Below are positions 5,884-12,042 of a stretch of DNA of 12,042 bases, piece after piece (positions within the stretch are counted from its first letter, which is position 1; each line of letters opens with the position of its first letter). Where the stretch lies: assembly GCA_948844705.1 (NCBI GenBank), contig CAQNVT010000159.1, positions 1 to 12,042 of the forward strand. Reading direction: 5' to 3'. The position numbers and the translations under genes are program-made. The notes under the pieces are model-generated. The model worked only from the letters and a program-made list of their open reading frames with translations, was not told where the DNA came from and did not search any database. This DNA comes from an uncultured Dorea sp. GTDB lineage: Bacteria; Bacillota; Clostridia; Lachnospirales; Lachnospiraceae.

Positions 5884-7542
5884 TTACAATCTCCTTGCGA
5901 TCTCACGGTTTACTCTGTTACGTAATGTTATGAGATACATATCTGATTTCGGATATCTCTTAAATGTTATCGGCTCTGCCAGTTCTCCTTCTATTAATTC
6001 CAGCACATATTCCTTACCGGTCAGGGATTCCAACAGCTCTAATGCTCTCAAATCCGTAAGTGCTTCATAATGAACCATCATACGGATGGATTCCTCCGGA
6101 TATCCGTCTGCCCCCGGATATACCAGGAACGGATCGCCGGACGGGAACGCACTGTCTGCATCAGTCACCTCATACGGATTGATATGCCTGGTCGAGAACT
6201 GACTGTTATAAAAGTTATAGCCCCAGTGCAGAATGCCGATAATATCATACTTATAAAGCTGTACACCGTAGATACGGTTTCTGGCCGACGGCATGGACAT
6301 GAACCGGTTGCTTACCTCATAAAACTGTCCGGTACAATAATAGGTCCACATATCCGTAAGCCCATGCTCCAGAAATTCTTCAATCTCATTATTACCCGGA
6401 ATCGGACAGTCGACCAGCCCGTGACGGTAGAATTCATAGCTGGACAAAGCATCAAATGTATTGAAGCCCTCCAGCATATTTCCCAGCGATTCCTTAGCCG
6501 CCCTATAGCTCTCAAGATGTTCCTCCCTCGGTTCATCTGAAATATGAAAATAAGTAACATCCGCAATATTCCATTCACGGAGCTTCGCGGTGAGCTTAGG
6601 CAGAAAGCTCTCAAGAAATTTTGTGTACTCTCCCACGGCAGGCGTATGCCACCCGAAAATCTTCTCTTCTTTCCCGTCCTCCATAGCAACGACCTTCGGG
6701 GCATATTTCGCTCCCCATTGTGAAAACAGATGGGACATCTCAAAATACTCGATTCCGCATTTCTTACACAGATCAACCCACCGCTTCATCTTATCAAACC
6801 CAAAAATATACTCTCCGTCTTTTACTTCCACATCGATCAGCTGGGTAGTCGTTCTTTCCAGCCCGACTGCCGTATCCAGCGGCGATGTAAAAAGGGGTGT
6901 CAGCATCATGTTGCATCCCCGCTTCACATACTCATGGAAATAATTTTCCAGAATACGCCAATGCTCTTCCGAAAACACCTCCACCTGATAATAATCTGCA
7001 AGGCAGTCCGCATGCATCCATTCTGTATGCATAATCCTCTGCTTTGGCAGAGCCGCACCGTACACCGTCAATTTCTGCACTGCAGAGCACACCGCCTCAT
7101 CTTCCTTTATAAGCCGAATCTCAATCTCATACTCCCCTGCCGGAACCTCGTCCGTCACCTCTACGTCCACCCAGAGGCTTCTCCACTGACGGGAACTTAC
7201 GATCACCTTTCCGTCCCTGATATCCCGAAGCAGATCCGGGTATAACCCTGAGGTAGTCTTCAGATAATTGTCATCTACGATCCCGTTAACGGCCCGTCCA
7301 ACCGGCACTTGCTCTGCCGTCCTCAGCCGCACATGCTCTGCAATCAGAGATACCACCTTTACGTCCAGCCTCTCCCGCATAAAACAGTCTCCGGTATAGG
7401 CTGCCTGAAAGGATACCGTCTCCCCCCGCAGCGCGCTCAGCATTTGACATTCCGGCCGATATACCGGAGTCTCATCCGGAAACACCTTGGCCAGAGAACT
7501 CAATAATTTCATCTCATATGTTATCTCTTTTTGTATCCGCAT
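5884..7542 (-). CDS. GH123-like glycoside hydrolase (DUF4091 domain)
   Basis: The protein has an N-terminal beta-sandwich-like domain (about 1-165) followed by a barrel-type DUF4091/GH123 catalytic domain (about 170-500). GH123 enzymes are beta-N-acetylgalactosaminidases using an adjacent Asp-Glu pair in substrate-assisted catalysis; here FHISDEP places Asp336 and Glu337 in that position. The actual substrate is unproven, since DUF4091 covers wider specificities. There is no signal peptide, so it acts in the cytosol, consistent with an imported oligosaccharide. The start at 7542 has AGGAGG six bases upstream and overlaps the acyltransferase gene by 29 bases; the in-frame ATG at 7512 has no good site. 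It looks complete at 552 residues, the only undamaged gene of the sugar locus. Confidence 0.86.
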   Translation of the reverse strand: MRIQKEITYEMKLLSSLAKVFPDETPVYRPECQMLSALRGETVSFQAAYTGDCFMRERLDVKVVSLIAEHVRLRTAEQVPVGRAVNGIVDDNYLKTTSGLYPDLLRDIRDGKVIVSSRQWRSLWVDVEVTDEVPAGEYEIEIRLIKEDEAVCSAVQKLTVYGAALPKQRIMHTEWMHADCLADYYQVEVFSEEHWRILENYFHEYVKRGCNMMLTPLFTSPLDTAVGLERTTTQLIDVEVKDGEYIFGFDKMKRWVDLCKKCGIEYFEMSHLFSQWGAKYAPKVVAMEDGKEEKIFGWHTPAVGEYTKFLESFLPKLTAKLREWNIADVTYFHISDEPREEHLESYRAAKESLGNMLEGFNTFDALSSYEFYRHGLVDCPIPGNNEIEEFLEHGLTDMWTYYCTGQFYEVSNRFMSMPSARNRIYGVQLYKYDIIGILHWGYNFYNSQFSTRHINPYEVTDADSAFPSGDPFLVYPGADGYPEESIRMMVHYEALTDLRALELLESLTGKEYVLELIEGELAEPITFKRYPKSDMYLITLRNRVNREIARRL

Positions 7543-8188
7543 ACTCTTCCTCCTCTATAAAACCCAGTCCGATTCCCAGATCCTTACCTGACAATATATA
7601 TGCCTTCGCATTTCTTCTCAATGAAGTATCCTCCGGATAAGCAGTCTTGTCCTCCAGAATATCACCGAAGATTCTTTGCTCTGCCTGGGGAAATGCATAA
7701 TATACTCTCGTCACCTCAAACATCCGCTGGAACTTAAGGATATTGCTGTCCTCCGGCAATACATCCCTCAAATGTGGAGACAGAAGCCACGAATCACAAA
7801 CAAAGATCTGCTTCCCTCCTCCGAAAAATTCTCTCGCCCGGTGCAGAGAATCTATACACGCAGAATAATCCAACGGTTCTCCTTCCGGGATATGCACATT
7901 TAACACCTCGGTCCCGGCATGTATGATTCTCTCTTTTCCGGCGATATCCTCCTCAAGCCGGATCGGTTCAAACTGCAGTCTTCCCAAACGGAATAATTTA
8001 AGCTTTACAGACAGTGCAAGCCACCGCACCTCTTCCAGGCCATATACTCCGTACTTCCTTATGCATTCGTCGCTGTAAAACAATTCCTCCCATTCTTTAT
8101 ATTCTTCCTCCGGAATCTGCAATTGAATCACAGACCTTGCCGCTTCCTCCGGAAGCATGATCCGTTCCGTTAACTCCTTTAATTTCAT
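7514..8188 (-). CDS. Acyltransferase-like protein with GNAT-C domain, probably internally deleted
   Basis: The C-terminal two thirds match the pattern I know for the GNAT-like C-terminal domain of clostridial acyltransferase-domain proteins: LNVHIPEGEPLDYSACIDS (about 96-114), RAREFFG, then FVCDSWLLSPHL...LP..SNILKFQ (129-154). The acyl donor and acceptor are unknown; such genes often sit beside sugar ABC transporters and DUF4091 proteins. The family is near 290 residues by memory, but this is 224. FYSDE near residue 41 runs straight into CIRKYGVYGLEE, where I expect a further 60-70 residue helical segment, so an in-frame deletion is likely. The ATG at 8188 has an AGGAAA site. It is 26 bases after permease 2 and overlaps the GH123-like gene. 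Confidence 0.7.
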   Translation of the reverse strand: MKLKELTERIMLPEEAARSVIQLQIPEEEYKEWEELFYSDECIRKYGVYGLEEVRWLALSVKLKLFRLGRLQFEPIRLEEDIAGKERIIHAGTEVLNVHIPEGEPLDYSACIDSLHRAREFFGGGKQIFVCDSWLLSPHLRDVLPEDSNILKFQRMFEVTRVYYAFPQAEQRIFGDILEDKTAYPEDTSLRRNAKAYILSGKDLGIGLGFIEEEEYADTKRDNI

Positions 8189-8214
8189 AATATTTCCTGC
8201 CTTTTATACGTTTT

Positions 8215-9042
8215 TCACTTTACTCCGCCAAGTGTCACGCCTTTTACAAACTGCTTCTGAAACAAAACAAAAATCACGATCATCGGAAGCATGACGATCA
8301 TCGCCATAGCCATGGTTGCAGAAAGGTCCGTGCTCCTCTGTCCCTCGAAAATAATCAGTCCCAACGGCAGCGTCATCTTATCCATGTCATTCAGCATTAA
8401 TAATGGATTCAGATAATCATTCCATACCTGCATCGCCGTAAAGATTCCTATCGAGCCAATTGCCGGCCTGATATTCGGCAGAATCACATTCCAGTAAATC
8501 CTTAAGGGACCTGCCCCGTCAATTTTGGCGGCTTCACACAGGCTGTCCGGTACATCCTCAATAAACTGCCTGGCCAGATAAATGGAAAATGCACTTACCA
8601 GGCCGGGCACAATAATTCCCCAGACCGTATTATACAAATGTATCTTCTAAATCATGAGATACCGCGGTATCATCGTTACCTGTCCCGGTATCATCATCGT
8701 TGCAAGCATAACAATAAAAAGCGCCTTTTTCCCTCTGAACTCATACTTTGCAAATACATATCCGATCAGTGTACTGCTCAATATAATTACGACGGTAATA
8801 ACCGCAGTAATCGTTATGCTGTTTATAAACCACCTCCCGACAGGCGCCTTTTCAAACGCGGTCTGAAATCCGTAAAGCGTCCACTCTGTCGGGAAAAATT
8901 TCGTACGGTTCATCCGGATATCCGCAGTAGACTTAAATGCAGTTACGACAGTCCACGCAAGCGGATACATCAATATGACAGAAAAGACGCTCATAAATGC
9001 AATAATAATGTAATGTTGTTTTTTTAATTTCTTTTTCTTCAT
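8215..9042 (-). pseudogene. Carbohydrate ABC transporter permease (MalG type) broken by an amber codon
   Basis: A MalG/CUT1-type inner permease, with the first helix after KKQHYIIIAF, a periplasmic segment, further helices, and the ATPase-contact EAA loop EAAKIDGAGPLRIYWNVILP in the second half, ending VTLGGVK. The reading frame is interrupted by TAG at 8647-8649, right after MIPRYLMI; the next codons KIHLYNTVWG continue the family in the same frame, and the two parts together give about the normal 275-280 residues. CAG to TAG is the simplest explanation. The ATG at 9042 overlaps the previous gene's stop as TAATG with GGAG nine bases upstream. No convincing ribosome site precedes the second half, so it is probably not made separately. 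Confidence 0.88.
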
Positions 9043-9566
9043 TACTCGTAGCTCCAATCTGCACGCATCATTCGATTCTGGATCATCGCAATACCAAACA
9101 CAATTACAAACAGCGCCGCAGCAATTGCCGATGCATATCCCATATCGTAGCTTGAAAAGCTCGTTTTATAGATATAGTTCGTAAGCACCATAACCGCATT
9201 GTCTTTTCCTCCGTTTGCGGCAAAAACACGGAACTGGGCAAACATCTGGAAATAATTAGCCATCGTCATGATCGACACAAAAGCAAACGTCCGGCCCATA
9301 AGCGGAAGCTTTATTTTAAGGAAACATTTCATCGGCCCCGCGCCGTCGATCAGCGCCGCTTCCTCAAATTCCTTCGGCACTCCCTCTATCGCAGCGGTAA
9401 ACAGAATCACGTTGTATCCGATATCAGACCAAAGCGTATATACAATAATGATAAGCATCATCGGCATCGTCGTCAGAAACCAGTTCTTCGGAGCCATCCC
9501 AAATAATCCCAGAAAACGGTTCAGCAATCCTCCGTCTGCCGCTGCGATTCCATACTTCCATACCAT
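9042..9566 (-). pseudogene. Carbohydrate ABC transporter permease (MalF/UgpA type), N-terminus missing
   Basis: Residues 1-174 correspond to the C-terminal part of a CUT1 permease: MVWKYG...DGGLLNRFLGLFG leads into the membrane core, with helix WFLTTMPMMLIIIVYTL, the EAA loop EEAALIDGAGPMKCFLKIKLP, and a final helix ending near NRMMRADW. A normal member has about 290 residues, so about 115 at the N-terminus (two or three membrane helices) are gone. Upstream of 9566 the frame meets tandem stops and the sequence changes to an unrelated remnant. The reading shares the TAATG junction with permease 2, showing that the two belonged to one operon. A fragment of this size is unlikely to work as a permease. 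Confidence 0.85.
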
Positions 9567-9731
9567 GGACGTGCCAACTCATCATGAATCAGCCGCCGGT
9601 AATTCATAAGCCCCAGAAATTGATTATGAATATTCAGCGGATTGTAATCATACAGGGAATTTCCCATACCATAAATGACCGGAAATACTCGCCAGGCTTC
9701 TGCAAAACGCCTTATATAACTCTATATCCAT
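9567..9731 (-). pseudogene. Unidentified remnant joined to permease 1
   Basis: An ATG at 9731 follows AAGGTGAT and reads MDIELYKAFC... to a TGA after 27 residues. A second frame, one base shifted, is protein-like from RFAEAWRVFPVIYGMG to NYRRLIHDELARPW and runs into permease 1 out of frame. The pattern suggests the 5' part of an unrelated gene, frameshifted near 9700 and cut at about 9570-9580. I do not recognise the family. Confidence 0.4.
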
Positions 9732-9778
9732 TGTATCACCTTCTGTCTTTGCTTTATATACACTTTCCCGCCAGATAA

Positions 9779-10630
9779 CTATTCCAGTATTTCTCTAACC
9801 CGTTTTTCCGTAATCCCGCATTCCTCTGCAATTGCCTTTAAGGAAATACCTTTTTCTGATAGTTTATAAATTCTTTTTGCAAGCTGTATCCCCTGATTTT
9901 CTCCTTGTCTTATTCCCTGTTTTTTCCCTCGCTCCTCAGATTCCCGCAGCTCATCCGCAAACAGCTCTCTTAACGCCTCGCACATTTCTTTCTCCTCCTT
10001 CATTTTCTCCCAGTTTGCCCGCACGATCAGATTCATAACTTCTGAATAATATGCCTCATATTTCTTATCTTCATATCTCTTCACAAGCCTCTGTATCTCT
10101 TCCCCGGTTTCCAGATCATCCCGCAGATTTTTAAGCCAGTAATTTTCATCCTCTGACAATTCTTTTGTCACCAGTAACTGCATCCTGAAAGCATCGCCCT
10201 GAAGATAATAGATTCCCGGTTCCTGTCTTTCCGCTTGTATTCCCCGGATTTTTTTCAAATGCTTTAACAATTTAACCGGATAATGATTACATACAAATGT
10301 AATTGTCAGCTCCTCCGGACTAATTTCCATTACTCTTTTTGTATCCGACTGATAAAAACAAGTATATCCGTATACTTTATAAAAATCATTGATACTTAGA
10401 TAATCTCCCGGGGCCTTATACTCTATAATATTATATTTCCGGAATATCCGTCCGATATTCTTTTTTATCGGCACATCCTTATCCCTTTTTATAACCACTA
10501 CATCCACCTGCATCGGCTTTTTGCTTAACAGATGCTCATCCTCTATATACAGAACATCCAGCTCCTCCTCCAATTCGATATGAAGTGCGGCACTGAACGC
10601 AGGATGCCACTGCAACTTTCCTTCCGACAT
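9779..10630 (-). CDS. PD-(D/E)XK nuclease-family protein, Rpn-like
   Basis: The N-terminal half carries a PD-(D/E)XK core: LEEELDVLYIEDEHLL, then QVDVVVIKRD with Asp43, and IGRIFRKYNIIEYK with Glu70 and Lys72, followed by DFYKVYGYTCFY. This fits the Rpn/YhgA-like group, some of which promote RecA-independent recombination; its members are often mislabelled as transposases. The middle is helical and charged. The end has a Gly/Gln/Lys-rich repeat (GKKQGIRQGENQGIQ) and a short helix-turn-helix-like tail, ISLKAIAEECGITEKRVREILE, a common arrangement in clostridial members. The length of 283 is normal. AAAGGAG lies five bases before the ATG. It is 48 bases upstream of the remnant at 9731, with no terminator seen between. 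Confidence 0.82.
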   Translation of the reverse strand: MSEGKLQWHPAFSAALHIELEEELDVLYIEDEHLLSKKPMQVDVVVIKRDKDVPIKKNIGRIFRKYNIIEYKAPGDYLSINDFYKVYGYTCFYQSDTKRVMEISPEELTITFVCNHYPVKLLKHLKKIRGIQAERQEPGIYYLQGDAFRMQLLVTKELSEDENYWLKNLRDDLETGEEIQRLVKRYEDKKYEAYYSEVMNLIVRANWEKMKEEKEMCEALRELFADELRESEERGKKQGIRQGENQGIQLAKRIYKLSEKGISLKAIAEECGITEKRVREILE

Positions 10631-10644
10631 CTTTTCTCCTTTCA

Positions 10645-10673
10645 GTATAATACAATATAAATTTTCATTGCAA
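10645..10673 (-). promoter_or_regulatory. Candidate promoter of the Rpn-like gene
   Basis: TTGCAA (10668-10673), a 17-base spacer, and TTATAC (10645-10650) on the minus strand. The -10 is imperfect, and the RNA start would fall almost at the ribosome site, so this is a modest call. Confidence 0.45.
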
Positions 10674-10915
10674 CCAAAACTTAAAACCGGATTTTTCTCT
10701 GAAATGTTTTTTGATGAAAAAGAAAATCCAAGATAAACAGAAGACCTGATATCCTCCGCGTATTTATACTGTACTATAAACTGAACAGAGAAGTCAAGAA
10801 AATATCCTTAGTCATTAGATTATTAAAATCAGGCAAAAATCAGGACACCCAAAAAGCAAGCGACCCGTACTGCTAATACTAATAATCTTTTCAACCCTGC
10901 GTAATCTTATTTGCC

Positions 10916-10944
10916 TTGTTTTTCTAAAAAAAGTCATATATAAT
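10916..10944 (+). promoter_or_regulatory. Promoter of the YheO-type regulator
   Basis: TTGTTT (10916-10921), a 17-base spacer and a perfect TATAAT (10939-10944). The RNA start is near 10951, giving a leader of about 26 bases that contains the AAGGGG ribosome site. Confidence 0.75.
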
Positions 10945-10976
10945 ACGAGTACAAAGCATACAAAGGGGAAACTGCA

Positions 10977-11678
10977 ATGAGTGACAATGAAATCTTAGAA
11001 ATTTATACAAAGCTCCTTCCCTTTCTGGGAAAGGTTCTGGGAGCAGGCTGCGAGCTGTGCGTCCATGATATCAGCAAGCCTGAAAGCTCAATTATCGCAA
11101 TCGAAAACAGTGCGACCGGAAGGCAGATCGGACACCCAATGACAGACCTTGCATATGAGACAATGGAAAAGGGATTATACACAGATACGGACAGCGTCCT
11201 AAACTATGAAGGAAGCTCCAAAGGAAAACCTTTCCTCTCTTCTACTTATTTTATAAAAAATAACCGCCGTCTGATCGGACTTCTGTGCATCAACAAGGAT
11301 ATGAGCGCCGCAAATACTGCCCTCTCGGCAGTCCAGCAGATGCTGTCGGCATTTAACCTGACGCTCCCTGAAAATTCAGAATATACCGAAACACTAGACG
11401 GCCCCGTATCGGATCTGCTTCCTAACCTCGTGGCAGACGCGATCGCACAGACAAATATCCTGCCGGAGCGCATGACATTAAAAGAACGGGTAGCACTGGT
11501 GCAAAAGCTCAATGAACAGGGCATCCTTTCCATGAAAGGAGCCGTCAAAGAAATCGCTTCCCAGCTCGGCATCTCGGAGCCGACCGTCTACCGGTATCTG
11601 AATAGAAAAGAAGAAAAGTATCCCCCTTTCGCGATATTCACAAGCATCTTCTTACTCCATGCCCTGCGGTCATCGTAA
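10977..11678 (+). CDS. YheO/DauR-type transcriptional regulator with altered C-terminus
   Basis: Residues about 5-115 form a YheO-type PAS-like domain ([20 protein letters not shown], then [23 protein letters not shown]). Residues about 165-210 form the DauR-type helix-turn-helix, with ...[25 protein letters not shown] as recognition helices. Relatives respond to small amino-acid-like ligands; the ligand here cannot be read. The family ends just after the YRYLN helix. Here residues from about 214 ([19 protein letters not shown]) are antisense to the glycogen phosphorylase gene, so the natural stop was lost and about 20 junk residues were added; the DNA-binding part is intact and may still work. 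AAAGGGGA precedes the ATG by about eight bases. It converges on and overlaps glgP by 91 bases. Confidence 0.88.
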   Translation: MSDNEILEIYTKLLPFLGKVLGAGCELCVHDISKPESSIIAIENSATGRQIGHPMTDLAYETMEKGLYTDTDSVLNYEGSSKGKPFLSSTYFIKNNRRLIGLLCINKDMSAANTALSAVQQMLSAFNLTLPENSEYTETLDGPVSDLLPNLVADAIAQTNILPERMTLKERVALVQKLNEQGILSMKGAVKEIASQLGISEPTVYRYLNRKEEKYPPFAIFTSIFLLHALRSS

Positions 11679-12042
11679 TCCTGATATGCCCGCTCTTTGG
11701 CTTCTATATACGCCTTAAGGTCAAGAAGAGTCATGAACCAATCCTTTTGAATCAGTTCTGCGTGAATCCGTAGCAGATGATAAGGCTCCCCAATCTTCAT
11801 CATCTCAGGACTGATGATAAAGTTGATCAGCTCCCTGATCTGCTCATCATTGATATAGTAATCTGCCGCCCGGTAATCATAGTTTTTATAATGAGCGATT
11901 ACCTGATCACTTGTCTCGCCGAAGATGTAGATGTTGTCATCTCCAACCAGCTCATGAATCTCCACATTCGCACCATCCTCTGTTCCGAGGGTCACGGCGC
12001 CGTTTAACATAAACTTCATATTACCGGTTCCTGACGCTTCCT
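11588..12042 (-). CDS. glgP: Glycogen/maltodextrin phosphorylase, 3' part with damaged end
   Basis: Releases glucose-1-phosphate from alpha-1,4-glucans with pyridoxal phosphate. The window shows only the C-terminal part; the coding frame runs off the 12042 edge, and the visible start-like ATG at 12019 is internal. The signature [15 protein letters not shown] contains the PLP-binding lysine (codon 12014-12016), followed by [11 protein letters not shown] and [12 protein letters not shown]. The end reads [13 protein letters not shown] and then FLFRYR and a stop. The family normally continues as DRTI.EY...IW, about 15 residues, so the true terminus is missing and replaced by sequence antisense to the regulator. 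The fold is probably mostly preserved, but activity is uncertain. No terminator remains between the two convergent genes. Confidence 0.93.
   Translation of the reverse strand, partial: EASGTGNMKFMLNGAVTLGTEDGANVEIHELVGDDNIYIFGETSDQVIAHYKNYDYRAADYYINDEQIRELINFIISPEMMKIGEPYHLLRIHAELIQKDWFMTLLDLKAYIEAKERAYQDYDDRRAWSKKMLVNIAKGGYFSSFLFRYR

Larger units (their letters stand above)
10631..10976. other. Divergent intergenic region between the nuclease and regulator genes
   Basis: This 346-base AT-rich stretch holds the two divergent promoters listed separately. In between (about 10,675-10,910) I see no gene, tRNA or strong hairpin, only a short direct repeat AAATCAGG at 10,826-10,844. An operator for the regulator could lie here, but no clear palindrome stands out. 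Confidence 0.6.

Noticed and set aside
6070..6540. Plus-strand open frame of 156 residues opposite the GH123-like gene
   Set aside because: It is a shadow of a real gene and has no ribosome site.
8215..8637. Second half of permease 2 as an independent gene starting at TTG 8637
   Set aside because: It lies in the same frame as the first half, there is no good ribosome site, and half a permease would not be a sensible product. An amber-split pseudogene explains it better.
9584..9778. Plus-strand frame of 64 residues between the permease and the nuclease gene
   Set aside because: There is no ribosome site, and the opposite strand has a better start with AAGGTGAT and protein-like composition.
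10820..10850. Repeated AAATCAGG as a possible regulator operator or CRISPR-like repeat
   Set aside because: There are only two short copies with no regular spacing and no symmetry.
1..12042. tRNA, rRNA, CRISPR arrays and riboswitches
   Set aside because: No cloverleaf, no regularly spaced repeats and no known riboswitch core could be recognised by eye on either strand.

Overview
The window looks like chromosome from a Lachnospiraceae-type gut Clostridium. The reasons are strong AGGAGG ribosome sites, extended -10 promoters, a small acidic-tailed membrane protein of a kind I associate with this family, a clostridial-style RlmD and PcrA, a sugar ABC permease / acyltransferase / GH123-like cluster, an Rpn-type nuclease and a YheO/DauR-type regulator. 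Everything from position 1 to about 10,630 is read on the minus strand; only the YheO-type regulator is on the plus strand. It converges on the end of a glycogen phosphorylase gene that leaves the window.

Layout. (1) 1-976: an AT-rich stretch with two small overlapping genes, their own promoter, and terminators on both sides. It abuts the 3' end of rlmD, and I read it as the edge of an integrated accessory element, probably integrative-conjugative; no integrase or relaxase is visible. (2) 977-5131: housekeeping genes: rlmD (23S rRNA uracil methyltransferase), a small membrane protein of unknown function, and pcrA (UvrD-family helicase with a TTG start). (3) 5213-9731: a carbohydrate locus in visible decay: sugar permease 1 without its N-terminal part, sugar permease 2 split by an in-frame amber codon, a GNAT-C acyltransferase that seems to lack an internal segment, an intact GH123-like (DUF4091) protein, and a molybdopterin oxidoreductase cut to about a quarter of its length with an unrelated tail. 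(4) 9779-10630: a PD-(D/E)XK nuclease of the Rpn-like group. (5) 10977-12042: the YheO-type regulator and glycogen phosphorylase, whose 3' ends have been cut and joined tail to tail.

How it fits together. Region 3 probably once imported a GalNAc-type oligosaccharide (or similar) through a two-permease ABC transporter and cleaved it in the cytosol with the GH123-like enzyme. No binding protein or ATPase is in view and both permeases are damaged, so the pathway is very likely dead. The recurring theme is deletion: four joins (permease 1, the acyltransferase, the oxidoreductase and the regulator/phosphorylase junction) plus one nonsense mutation. This could be real genome erosion or, in part, assembly joins. 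I do not see a convincing new biological system. The best leads are the element boundary at rlmD, the tail-to-tail join, the amber codon, and the terminator just in front of rlmD.
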